NCBI GenBank assembly: GCA_020832735.1
Contig: JAFIEB010000009.1
Span: 1 to 64,000 of the forward strand
Length of the DNA stretch: 64,000 nt
DNA from: Oceanicaulis sp.
Lineage (GTDB): Bacteria; Pseudomonadota; Alphaproteobacteria; Caulobacterales; Maricaulaceae
Direction: 5' to 3'
Part shown: positions 27,377 through 35,425 of the stretch, piece after piece
Position numbering within the stretch: the stretch's first letter is position 1
Layout of the letters: each line of letters begins with the position of its first letter
The notes under the pieces: model-generated
What the model saw: the letters and a program-made list of their open reading frames with translations, nothing else
The model's database searches: none
What the model was told of the DNA's origin: nothing
Program-made: the position numbers and the translations under genes

Positions 27377-27732
27377 TGGACTGGATGAGCGTTCTCCAAT
27401 TCGCCGTGCATCTGGTGTCGGCGGCGCTGATGCTGACCGGGGCGGGCATCGTGCTGGCCGGGGCGGTCGGCGTGATCCGGCTGCCCGATTTCTACACCCG
27501 CATGCATGCGGCAGGCATGACCGACACGCTGGGCGCCGAGCTGATCATTCTCGGACTGATCCTGCAGGCCGGCTTCACGCTGGTCAGCGTCAAGCTGGCG
27601 CTGCTGGGCCTGATCATCTTCCTGACCAGCCCGACTGCGACCCATGCGGTGGCCAACGCCGCCTACCGCTCGGGCCTCAAGCCACTGCTGCGCCGCTGGC
27701 GTTCGGACGAGAACCGGGAGGATGCGGCATGA
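27376..27732 (+). CDS. mnhG: Mrp-type antiporter subunit G
   Basis: A 118-residue protein with three membrane helices and the MrpG family signature AGAVGVIRLPDFYTRMHAAGMTDTLGAELIILGLIL, then LTSPTATHAVANAAYRSG. It is the smallest accessory subunit of the antiporter. It begins one base inside the mnhF stop and overlaps the DUF4040 gene by 4 nt (ATGA). The sequence looks complete and typical. Confidence 0.93.
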   Translation: MDWMSVLQFAVHLVSAALMLTGAGIVLAGAVGVIRLPDFYTRMHAAGMTDTLGAELIILGLILQAGFTLVSVKLALLGLIIFLTSPTATHAVANAAYRSGLKPLLRRWRSDENREDAA

Positions 27733-28295
27733 CCGGCGCGGACATCACCCAGTATTTCGACTACCTGTTCATGGTCATGCTGCTGTTCATCGGCCTGACC
27801 ATCATCCGGCTGCAGAACCTGTTCGCCGTGGTGATGCTGACCGGGGTGTATTCGCTGATCGCGGCGGCCTGGTTCGTGTCGCTGGGCGCCGCTGATGTGG
27901 CCATCACCGAGGCGGCGGTGGGCGCGGGCATCTCCACCGTGCTGCTGCTGGCGGCCATGCTGCTGACCGCGGGCGAGGCCAAGCCCACCTCCGCCTTCCG
28001 TCACTGGGCGGCGCTGGTGGTGATGGCGGCGGCGGGCGTGGCGGTGTTCTACGCGCTGGGCGACCTGCCGGTCTACGGCGCGGCCGACACGCCGGCCAAT
28101 ACCGGGCCGGGCATGGCCTATATCGAGCGCACCCCGGACGAGATCAATATTCCAAACGTGGTCACCGCCGTGCTGGCCAGCTATCGCGGCTTTGACACCA
28201 TGGGCGAGGTGTTCGTGGTGTTCGCCGCCGGGGTGGGGGTGGCGCTGCTGTTGAACCTGTCCGGGCGCGGACGCCGCGAGGAGGACGGCGAATGA
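27729..28295 (+). CDS. DUF4040/MbhE-type antiporter subunit (MrpA C-terminal module)
   Basis: A 188-residue membrane protein with about five helices. The N-terminal half carries the DUF4040 (MbhD) signature AADVAITEAAVGAGISTVLLLAAMLL; the C-terminal half carries the MbhE-like block NVVTAVLASYRGFDTMGEVFVVFAAGVGVALLL. In classical Mrp operons these two modules form the C-terminus of the large subunit MrpA; here they are a separate gene, as in membrane-bound hydrogenase-like clusters. The start is ATG 27729, overlapping mnhG by 4 nt. It overlaps mnhB by 4 nt. Confidence 0.87.
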   Translation: MTGADITQYFDYLFMVMLLFIGLTIIRLQNLFAVVMLTGVYSLIAAAWFVSLGAADVAITEAAVGAGISTVLLLAAMLLTAGEAKPTSAFRHWAALVVMAAAGVAVFYALGDLPVYGAADTPANTGPGMAYIERTPDEINIPNVVTAVLASYRGFDTMGEVFVVFAAGVGVALLLNLSGRGRREEDGE

Positions 28296-28732
28296 GCCCG
28301 TACGTTGTTCTCAGGGTCGTCTCCAAGCTTCTGATCCCGCTCATCTTCCTGTTCGGGTTCTATGTGCATTTCCACGGCGAATACTCGCCCGGCGGCGGGT
28401 TTGCGGCCGGCGTGGTGGTGGGCGTGGGCGTGATCCTGTACGCGTTGATCTTCGGCATGGAGGCCGCGCGCAAGGCGGCGCCGCCCTACTGGGCGCGCGT
28501 GGGCATGGCGCTGGGCGCGCTGATCTTCGCCGGGGTGGGCTTCGTCTCGCTGTTCATGGGCGGCAATTATCTCGACTACACCGTCCTGGACCCCAACCAC
28601 ACCTATCTGGGCCAGCATATCGGCATCGTGGCGGTGGAGTTCGGCGTGCTGGTCAGCGTCACCGCGGTGATCATCGCCATCTTCTACGGCTTCGCCGGGC
28701 GCGAGCGCACGGGCGACGGGGCGGAGGACTGA
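28292..28732 (+). CDS. mnhB: Mrp-type antiporter subunit B
   Basis: A 146-residue membrane protein with four helices and the MnhB signature FYVHFHGEYSPGGGFAAGVVVGVGVILYALIFG. The GEYSPGGGF segment is the family hallmark. It is one of the core subunits that, with the MrpA C-terminal module, forms the sodium path. Its ATG overlaps the preceding stop (ATGA), and mnhC follows 3 nt after its stop. Confidence 0.93.
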   Translation: MSPYVVLRVVSKLLIPLIFLFGFYVHFHGEYSPGGGFAAGVVVGVGVILYALIFGMEAARKAAPPYWARVGMALGALIFAGVGFVSLFMGGNYLDYTVLDPNHTYLGQHIGIVAVEFGVLVSVTAVIIAIFYGFAGRERTGDGAED

Positions 28733-28735
28733 TCC

Positions 28736-29140
28736 ATGGTCGAGATTGTCGCTGAACGCTTCACCTACGCGGTGATCCTGGTTCTGATGATGGTCGGCCT
28801 GTACGCCGTCATCGCCACCGGCAACCTGGTCAAGCGCATGGTGGGCCTGTCCATCTTCCAGACCTCGGTGTTCCTGCTCTACATCGCCACCGCCAAGGTG
28901 TTCGGCGGCGGGCCGGCGATCTTCGATTACGACGATCTGGCCTACGGCACGATCCCCGAGGACGCCATCTACGCCAACCCGCTGCCGCACGTGCTGATCC
29001 TGACCGCGATCGTGGTCGGCGTGGCGACGCTGGCCATGGGCCTGGCCCTGGTGGTGCGCATCCGCGAGATCTACGGGACCATCGAGGATGACGAGCTGTC
29101 CGAGATCGATCACGACGACGAACTGAAGAAGGGCGTGTAG
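28736..29140 (+). CDS. mnhC: Mrp-type antiporter subunit C (NuoK-like)
   Basis: A 134-residue homologue of complex I subunit NuoK with three helices. The conserved stretch GLYAVIATGNLVKRMVGLSIFQTSVFLLYIA and the end PLPHVLILTAIVVGVATLAMGLALVVRI, with a Glu/Asp-rich cytosolic tail, are typical MrpC. GGAGGA lies before the ATG at 28736. It lies between mnhB and the first MrpD-like gene, the normal B-C-D order. Confidence 0.93.
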   Translation: MVEIVAERFTYAVILVLMMVGLYAVIATGNLVKRMVGLSIFQTSVFLLYIATAKVFGGGPAIFDYDDLAYGTIPEDAIYANPLPHVLILTAIVVGVATLAMGLALVVRIREIYGTIEDDELSEIDHDDELKKGV

Positions 29141-29144
29141 GGCG

Positions 29145-30668
29145 ATGGAGCCGCAAGTTCTCCCGGCCGCGCTCGCGGCCCATGCGCCAGCCTTGCTAGT
29201 GATGATCCCGCTGATCATGTCGGCGCCAGCCGCCATGATCAAAAACGGGCGCGTTGCCTGGGTGATCGCGGTGCTGAGCGTCGGCGCCGCCCTGGCCATG
29301 GCGCTGGAGGTATTCCTGGCCACCCGCGCCGACGGCGCGATCTGGTCCTACGCCATGGGCGGCTGGGAGCCGCCGTTCGGCATCGAGTACCGCATTGACG
29401 CGCTCAACGCCGCGCTGCTCCTGCTGCTGGGAACGACCGGCTTCCTGGCGCTTCTGTTCGCCGGGCCGAGCGTGGCCGACGAGATTTCACGCGGCAAGCG
29501 CTCGCTGTTCTACTCGGCCTTCCTGATCTGCTTTGCCGGCCTGTCGGGCGTGGCCAGCACGGGCGATGCGTTCAACCTGTTCGTCTTCCTGGAAATCTCC
29601 TCTATCGCCACCTACGCCATCATCGCCATGGGCTGGCGCAATGACCGCCAGGCGCTGACCGCCTCGTTCAACTATCTGGTGATGGGCACGATCGGCGCGA
29701 CCTTCTTCGTGATCGGGGTCGGCTTCATCTACATGACCACCGGCACGCTCAACATGGCCGACCAGGCCCAGGCCATCGCCGCCATGAACGGCAACCGGGC
29801 CGTCGAGGTGGGCTTCGCCTTCATCCTGGTGGGGATCGGGCTGAAAGCCGCGCTGTTCCCGCTGCACCAGTGGCTGCCCAACGCCTACGCCTACGCGCCC
29901 AATTTCGTGACCACCTTCCTGGCCACCACCGCCACCAAAGTCGCGTTCTACGTCATCATCCGCTACAGCTATGACGTGTTCTCGGTCCATACCGGGTTCG
30001 TCTCCAACGCCATGATCTGGGTGATCACGCCGCTGGCCATCGCGGGCATGCTGGTGGCCTCCACCCAGGCGTTGTTCCAGAACAATGTGCGCCGGCTGTT
30101 CGCCTACTCGTCGGTGGCGCAGGTGGGCTACATGATGCTGGGCCTGGGGATGGCGACCTCGCTGGGCCTGACGGCGGGCATGATCCACCTGATCAATCAC
30201 GCCATGATGAAAGGCGCCCTGTTCATGGCGCTGGGCGCGTTCGCGCTGTCCTACGGCATCCGCCGGATCGATGACTTCAAGGGGCTGGGCCAGGTCATGC
30301 CGGTCACCTCGGCGGCCTTCACCGTGGGCGCGCTGTCGCTGGTGGGCGTGCCGTTCACGGTGGGCTTCATCTCCAAATTCTACCTCATCCAGGCCGCGCT
30401 GGACGCGGGCTGGTGGTGGGCGGTGGCCGCCATCCTGATCTCGTCTGTGATCGCGGTGTTCTACGTCTACCGCATTCTGGTGGCGATCTGGGTGACGCCC
30501 CCGGGCGAGAGCGACAAGGCCGCGCCCAAGCGCGTGCCGCTGGCCATCGCCGTCCCACTGTGCGTGCTCGTGCTCGCCAATCTGGTGTTCGGCGTCTACG
30601 CCGAGCCCATCGTCTCCATCGCCCGGGCGGCGGCTGATGCGGCAGTGTACGGAGGGGTGACGCCGTGA
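29145..30668 (+). CDS. mnhD: Mrp-type antiporter subunit D (proton-conducting, NuoN/M-like)
   Basis: A 507-residue antiporter-like subunit with about 14 helices. Two functional hallmarks of the NuoLMN/MrpD family are seen: the helix-5 Glu in NLFVFLEISSIATYAIIAMG, and the helix-7/8 Lys segment GLKAALFPLHQWLPNAYAYAPNFVTTFLATTATKVAFYVIIRYSYD. It likely moves protons in the antiporter. It follows mnhC directly and overlaps the next gene by 4 nt (GTGA). It is the first of three such subunits in the cluster. Confidence 0.9.
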   Translation: MEPQVLPAALAAHAPALLVMIPLIMSAPAAMIKNGRVAWVIAVLSVGAALAMALEVFLATRADGAIWSYAMGGWEPPFGIEYRIDALNAALLLLLGTTGFLALLFAGPSVADEISRGKRSLFYSAFLICFAGLSGVASTGDAFNLFVFLEISSIATYAIIAMGWRNDRQALTASFNYLVMGTIGATFFVIGVGFIYMTTGTLNMADQAQAIAAMNGNRAVEVGFAFILVGIGLKAALFPLHQWLPNAYAYAPNFVTTFLATTATKVAFYVIIRYSYDVFSVHTGFVSNAMIWVITPLAIAGMLVASTQALFQNNVRRLFAYSSVAQVGYMMLGLGMATSLGLTAGMIHLINHAMMKGALFMALGAFALSYGIRRIDDFKGLGQVMPVTSAAFTVGALSLVGVPFTVGFISKFYLIQAALDAGWWWAVAAILISSVIAVFYVYRILVAIWVTPPGESDKAAPKRVPLAIAVPLCVLVLANLVFGVYAEPIVSIARAAADAAVYGGVTP

Positions 30669-32134
30669 GCTGGACACCTGAACTCGCTCTGGCGCTGGCG
30701 CTGATCCTGCCGCTTCTGGGCGGCGCGGGCGTGGTGCTGCTGGGCCGCTGGCCGAACCTGCGCGAGGCGGTGACGCTGGTGACCGCCGTCGCCCTGGCCT
30801 TCGTGGTCGCCTATCTGGTCGAGGCGGCCGGCGCCCGGCCGGAGATCACCCTGGTGGAGATCGCGCCGGGCCTGTCGCTGAAATTCTCGCTGGAGCCGCT
30901 GGGCGCGGTGTTCGCGATGGTGGCCAGCGGGCTGTGGATCGTGAACTCGCTCTACTCCATCGCCTACATGCGCGGGAACAAGGAGAAGGACCAGACCCGG
31001 TTCTATTTCTGCTTCACCATCTCGATCGCCGCGGCCATGGGCATCGCCCTGTCGGGCAATCTGATCACCATGTTCTTCTTCTACGAGGCGCTGAGCCTGG
31101 CCACCTATCCGCTGGTGGCCCACAAGGGCGACGCCAAAGCGCGCAAGGGCGCCTCGATCTATCTGGGGGTCTTGCTGGCCACCTCCATCGGCCTGTTCCT
31201 GCCGGCCATCTTCGCCACCTACGCCCTGACCGGCACCACCGACTTCACCGCCGGAGGCGTCATGGGCGGTGTGGGGCCGGTTGCGGGTTCGATCATTCTG
31301 GTGTTGTTCGCCTTCGGCATTGGCAAGGCGGCGCTGATGCCCACCCATCCCTGGCTGCCCAACGCCATGGTCGCGCCCACCCCGGTGTCGGCCCTCTTGC
31401 ACGCCGTGGCGGTGGTGAAGGCGGGCGTGTTCTCCATCCTGAAGGTGGCGGTCTATATCTTCGGCCCGCAATATATCGAGACGCTGCCCGCCGCCCCGGT
31501 GCTGGCCTGGATCGCTGGCGCGTCCATCGTGATCGCCTCGGTGATCGCCATGAGCAAGGACAATCTCAAAGCCCGGCTCGCCTTCTCCACGGTCAGCCAG
31601 CTGTCCTACGTCACGCTGGGCGCCATGCTGGCCAGCCCGCTGGCGCTGCTGGGCGCGGCCTTGCAGATCATCATGCACGCCTACGGCAAGATCACCCTCT
31701 TCATGGCGGCCGGCGCCATCTATACCGGCGCGAAGAAGACCGAGATCTCCCAGCTTGACGGTCTCGGCCGGCTGATGCCGGTGACGTTCGCCGTGTTCCT
31801 GATCGGCGCGTTGTCGATCATCGGCATGCCGCTGTTCGGGGGCATGTGGCCCAAGCTGTTCCTGATGGAGGGCGCGGTCGTGGCCGGCCAGCCCTGGCTG
31901 ATCGTGGTGCTGATCGCTTCGACCCTGCTCAATATCGGCTATCTCCTGCCGATCGTGATCCGCGGCTTCATGCGGCCCGCGCCGTCGCCCAGCCCGATGA
32001 AGCCCGGCCAGCCGCCAGTGCTGGCCTGGGCAGCGCCCCTGATCACCGCCATCGGCACGGTGGCGCTGTTCTTCGCCATCGGCCCGCTGATCGACTATCT
32101 CACCCCGGTCTTCATGACGGAGATGACGCCATGA
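30665..32134 (+). CDS. second MrpD/MrpA-like antiporter subunit
   Basis: A 489-residue proton-conducting subunit. The helix-7 block GKAALMPTHPWLPNAMVAPTPVSALLHAVAVVKAG is the NuoL/MrpA-type version (APTPVSA.LH....VKAG) rather than the MrpD version, and MFFFYEALSLATYPLVAHKGDAKARKG carries the helix-5 Glu. It could therefore take the place of the N-terminal part of MrpA, whose C-terminal module is the separate gene at 27729. It starts with GTG overlapping the previous stop and overlaps the small gene downstream by 4 nt. The split-MrpA view is an inference. Confidence 0.85.
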   Translation: MSWTPELALALALILPLLGGAGVVLLGRWPNLREAVTLVTAVALAFVVAYLVEAAGARPEITLVEIAPGLSLKFSLEPLGAVFAMVASGLWIVNSLYSIAYMRGNKEKDQTRFYFCFTISIAAAMGIALSGNLITMFFFYEALSLATYPLVAHKGDAKARKGASIYLGVLLATSIGLFLPAIFATYALTGTTDFTAGGVMGGVGPVAGSIILVLFAFGIGKAALMPTHPWLPNAMVAPTPVSALLHAVAVVKAGVFSILKVAVYIFGPQYIETLPAAPVLAWIAGASIVIASVIAMSKDNLKARLAFSTVSQLSYVTLGAMLASPLALLGAALQIIMHAYGKITLFMAAGAIYTGAKKTEISQLDGLGRLMPVTFAVFLIGALSIIGMPLFGGMWPKLFLMEGAVVAGQPWLIVVLIASTLLNIGYLLPIVIRGFMRPAPSPSPMKPGQPPVLAWAAPLITAIGTVALFFAIGPLIDYLTPVFMTEMTP

Positions 32135-32451
32135 GCGCCCCGAAGGACACCCATTCGCCCGGCGCCGGGCTTTTGTCGCGCCTGGGCGGGCGCACGGGGC
32201 TGGTGATCGTGCTGGCGCTGGCCGCGATCAATCTGGCCGGCTACGCGCTTGAATTTGTCCTGACCGAGGACGGTTTTGCGAAATACCGCACTGTGACCGG
32301 CCCTTATGAGTTCGTGCTGATCCCGCTCACCGCCGGCGCCATTCTGGCGGCCTGGGGCGTGCGCTGGCTGCTGGGCCGCAGCGCAGATTACTACGAGCGC
32401 GCGGCGGGCGATGTGACCGGCCCGGGCGCAGGGGAGGGGCGTGATGACTGA
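32131..32451 (+). CDS. small membrane protein of the antiporter cluster
   Basis: A 106-residue protein with two predicted helices (TGLVIVLALAAINLAGYALEFVL and FVLIPLTAGAILAAWGVRWLLG) and charged ends. I do not recognise a standard Mrp subunit. It is locked into the operon: its ATG overlaps the previous stop by 4 nt (ATGA) and its last 8 nt overlap the next gene. It may be an accessory subunit that helps the extra MrpD-like proteins assemble. Codon use matches its neighbours. Confidence 0.72.
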   Translation: MSAPKDTHSPGAGLLSRLGGRTGLVIVLALAAINLAGYALEFVLTEDGFAKYRTVTGPYEFVLIPLTAGAILAAWGVRWLLGRSADYYERAAGDVTGPGAGEGRDD

Positions 32452-34168
32452 CGCGTTCGATCTCCTGCACGGGATCAACCCGGCCCTGTTCCTGATCGCG
32501 GGCGGCGTGATCGCGCTGGCCCTGCCTTGGGCGATGGCGCGCAAGGCAGTGATGCTGGCCGCGCCGCTGCTGGGCCTGGCGGCCTGGTTCGCCACGCGCG
32601 AGCCGGGCGTGTACGCCATTGTCGAGCTGGGACCGCTGACGCTGGAGACCTTCCGCTATGACGCGCTGTCGCGCATCTGGGCGCTGGTCTTCCTGCTGGC
32701 CGCCTTCCTCAACGGCATCTACGCCCTGCACGAGCGCAGCCGGATCTCCGACGGCTCGGCGCTGATCTATGCCGGCGCCGCGGTGGGCGCGGTGTTCGCG
32801 GGCGATTTCATCACCCTGTTCGTGTTCTGGGAGCTGACCGCGCTGTTCTCCGCGCCGCTGATCTTCGCCGCCGGCGCCCCGGCGGCCCAGCGCGCGGGCC
32901 TGCGCTATCTGGCGATCCAGGTGTTGTCGGGCGTGCTGTTGCTGGGCGGTGCGGCGGTGTGGGCGAGCCAGACCGGCTCCTGGACGTTTGACGCCATCGG
33001 GGCGGACGATCCCGCCGGCCTCGTCCTGCTCATTGCATTCGGCATCAAGGCGGCCTTCCCGCTCATGCACATGTGGATGCAGGACGCCTATCCCAAGGCC
33101 ACCGGCGTGGGCGCGGTGGTGTTGTCGGCCTTCACCACCAAGCTGGCCATTTACGCGCTGGCGCGCGGGTTCGCCGGGACCGAGATCCTGATCACCATCG
33201 GGGTGATCATGGCCGCCTTCCCGATCCTGTTCGTGATTGTGGAGAACGATCTGCGCCGCACGCTCGCCTATGCGCTCAACAACCAGCTGGGCTTCATGGT
33301 GGTGGGCGTGGGCGTGGGCACGCCGCTGGGCCTTAACGCCGCGGCGGCCAACGCCTTTGTCGGCGTGTTCTACATGGCCTTGATGTTCATGGTGATGGGC
33401 GCGGTGATGCACCGCACCGGCACGGCCAAGGCCAGCGAGCTGGGCGGATTGTTCCGCTCCATGCCCATCACCGGCGCGCTGAGCATTGTCGGCGCGCTGG
33501 CGATTGTCGGGGCGCCCCTGTTCTCCGGCTTCGTGACCAAGACGCTGGTGCTGTCTGCGGTGTCCTATCACGGCGACGTCATCGCCTATGCGATCCTGGT
33601 GATCGCGGCGGCGGGCGTGATGGAGCTGAGCGCGCTGAAGGTTCCGTACTTCGCCTTCTTCGGTCAGGACCGCGGCCACCGGGTCAAGGAAGCGCCGCTG
33701 AACATGCTGCTGGCCATGGGGCTGGCGGCTTTCCTGTGCATCTATCTCGGCATCCACTGGCAGGCGCTCTACGGCCTGTTGCCGTTCGCCATCGATTATC
33801 AGCCCTACACCCTGGATAACGTGATCGGGCAGGTGCAGATCCTGATGGCCGGGGCGTTCGCCTTCGCGCTTCTGGTCTGGCTCAAACTGTTCCCGCTGCG
33901 CGGCGACCGCACCATTCTGGATGTGGACTGGCTCTACCGCCGGGTCGGAGACGGCGTGGTGCGCTGGGGCGGGGCGATGGGCCAGCTCATGGCCGGCGCC
34001 AGCGAGCGCGGGCTGGGCGTGGTGATCGGGCGCTGGACCAACCGGCTGTTCAACCTGTTCAGCCCCGCCGGCTCCCTGTCGCGCATTTTCCCTTCCGGGC
34101 TGATGGCGATCTGGACCGGCGTGCTGCTGGCCGGGGTGCTTCTGGTCGCATACTTCTCCCCGTTGTAG
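32444..34168 (+). CDS. third MrpD-like proton-conducting subunit
   Basis: A 574-residue antiporter-like membrane protein with about 14-16 helices. The helix-5 segment ITLFVFWELTALFSAPLIFAAG has the conserved Glu, and IKAAFPLMHMWMQDAYPKATGVGAVVLSAFTTKLAIYALARGF has the Lys residues of helices 7 and 8. The C-terminus has an extra soluble stretch and final helix (LMAIWTGVLLAGVLLVAYF). GGGAGG lies 6 nt before ATG 32444, the preferred start; GTG at 32441 is an alternative. It is the last gene of the cluster; a 133-bp, less GC-rich gap follows. Confidence 0.87.
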   Translation: MTDAFDLLHGINPALFLIAGGVIALALPWAMARKAVMLAAPLLGLAAWFATREPGVYAIVELGPLTLETFRYDALSRIWALVFLLAAFLNGIYALHERSRISDGSALIYAGAAVGAVFAGDFITLFVFWELTALFSAPLIFAAGAPAAQRAGLRYLAIQVLSGVLLLGGAAVWASQTGSWTFDAIGADDPAGLVLLIAFGIKAAFPLMHMWMQDAYPKATGVGAVVLSAFTTKLAIYALARGFAGTEILITIGVIMAAFPILFVIVENDLRRTLAYALNNQLGFMVVGVGVGTPLGLNAAAANAFVGVFYMALMFMVMGAVMHRTGTAKASELGGLFRSMPITGALSIVGALAIVGAPLFSGFVTKTLVLSAVSYHGDVIAYAILVIAAAGVMELSALKVPYFAFFGQDRGHRVKEAPLNMLLAMGLAAFLCIYLGIHWQALYGLLPFAIDYQPYTLDNVIGQVQILMAGAFAFALLVWLKLFPLRGDRTILDVDWLYRRVGDGVVRWGGAMGQLMAGASERGLGVVIGRWTNRLFNLFSPAGSLSRIFPSGLMAIWTGVLLAGVLLVAYFSPL

Positions 34169-34301
34169 CCAACGCCCCTCAGGATGGAAAATATAGCGTG
34201 ATATGAGAATCGTGCTTGGTGTATAGGAAATTTATCCTCACCTTTGCCCTCCGTTCTTATAGTTCTCCGTTCGCGGATCGCTTCAGGACGGAGGAGATGA
34301 C

Positions 34302-34652
34302 ATGCCCGCCCAACCCCGAGCGTTTGATCTGGCGCGCGCCCGCCTGGCCAAGCAGGCTGTGTCCTACGCCTTTGACATCCCCGTCGAGGAGATGACCGGG
34401 CCGACGCGCGGGTCGGCGCGGGCGGCGCTGGCGCGGCAGATCGCCATCTATCTGACCCATGTCGCCTTCGAGATCAGCCTTGCGCGCACGGCCGAGGCGT
34501 TCGGCCGCGACCGGTCCACGGCGGCCCATGCCTGTCACAAGGTGGAGGACCGGCGCGATGATTCCGCCTTCGACCAGTGCCTGGACGAGCTGGAAGCCTG
34601 CCTGCGCAGCGTTCCAGGGCCGGGCTGCGCGCGCCTGGGGCATGCCGCATGA
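34302..34652 (+). CDS. DnaA domain IV-like helix-turn-helix protein
   Basis: A 116-residue protein with only the DNA-binding domain of the replication initiator DnaA. The signature EAFGRDRSTAAHACHKVEDRRDD mirrors the DnaA-box recognition motif (GGRDHTTVLHACRKIE-like), and the upstream ARQIAIYLTHVAFEISLARTAEAF corresponds to DnaA's RQIAMYL helix. There is no AAA+ ATPase part. It could bind DnaA-like boxes and act as a transcription factor or replication modulator. GGAGGAG lies shortly before the ATG. It overlaps the DUF6456 gene by 4 nt, a pairing seen in alphaproteobacteria. Confidence 0.85.
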   Translation: MPAQPRAFDLARARLAKQAVSYAFDIPVEEMTGPTRGSARAALARQIAIYLTHVAFEISLARTAEAFGRDRSTAAHACHKVEDRRDDSAFDQCLDELEACLRSVPGPGCARLGHAA

Positions 34653-35425
34653 GCGCCCCGTCCTGGATGAAGCGGCTGGATGGTCCGGGCCGCGTCCTGG
34701 CGCCGCTGCCGGCGGGACGGCGCGGTTACGGCGTCTTCCCCGGTCCGGACCGGCGCCGGCGTCCGCTGGCCCTGGCGCGCGAGAGCGAGGTGCGTGAGGC
34801 GTTGTCCTCGGGCGTTCTGGAGGCGGACCCGGCGGGCTGGCGCCTGACCGCGGCCGGCCGCGCCCGCCTGGCCCGGGCCGAAGCGGCGGGCGATTTCGCC
34901 GCCCAGCACCGCCGAACCGGCCCGCGCACCGTCATGGATCGAGACGGGAAGGAGCGCGTGGCGGCAGCCGATCTTGACGCCGGATCGCCGCTGGCGCGCT
35001 ATGCCCGGCCTCAAGGCGGACGTCCGGCGCTGATCGAGCCGGTCCATGCGGCCGCCGCCGCCATTCTGCGTCAGGATTATGAGCGCTCGGCGCTGATGTC
35101 GCGTGTCACCATGGACTGGAGCGGTCAGCCCGGCGCGGGGGCCAGGCGCGCTCCGTGTGACCGGGCCGATGCGCCCTCAAGCCGTCTGGACGCACAGAGA
35201 CGGGTGCTGGACGCCCTGGCGGCGGCCGGTCCGGGGCTGGACCGCCTGCTCACCGCCCTGGTGCTGCGCGATGCGCCCATGGGCGAGGCCGAGCGTGATC
35301 TGGGCTGGCCTGCGCGCAGCGGCGCTCCGGCGCTGCGCCTGGCGCTGGAGCGGCTGGCCGCACACTACCGGCTGACGCCGCCTGCGCCGGCGTTCAACCC
35401 TTTTTCGGCGGCTGGGGACGGGTGA
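34649..35425 (+). CDS. DUF6456 domain-containing protein
   Basis: A 258-residue soluble protein. The central motif SPLARYARPQGGRPALIEPVHAAAAAILRQDYERSALMSRVTMDWS is the DUF6456 hallmark. The N-terminal part (VREALSSGVLEADPAGWRLTAAGRARLARAE) looks like a winged-helix, and the C-terminal part has short helices (LDALAAAGPGLDRLLTALVLRDAPMGEAERDLGWP) like a helix-turn-helix. A DNA-related role is plausible, also because it is coupled (ATGA) to the DnaA-IV-like gene. The last 32 bases overlap the end of the convergent yaaA gene. Confidence 0.82.
   Translation: MSAPSWMKRLDGPGRVLAPLPAGRRGYGVFPGPDRRRRPLALARESEVREALSSGVLEADPAGWRLTAAGRARLARAEAAGDFAAQHRRTGPRTVMDRDGKERVAAADLDAGSPLARYARPQGGRPALIEPVHAAAAAILRQDYERSALMSRVTMDWSGQPGAGARRAPCDRADAPSSRLDAQRRVLDALAAAGPGLDRLLTALVLRDAPMGEAERDLGWPARSGAPALRLALERLAAHYRLTPPAPAFNPFSAAGDG

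Noticed and set aside
32327..33757. Long open frame on the minus strand opposite the third MrpD-like gene; similar long antisense frames at 48885-50606, 51478-53667, 55286-56509, 56735-57961 and 29487-30677.
   Set aside because: They lie exactly opposite well-supported genes, have His/Gln/Arg-rich compositions without domains or membrane pattern, and are expected from codon bias at high GC.
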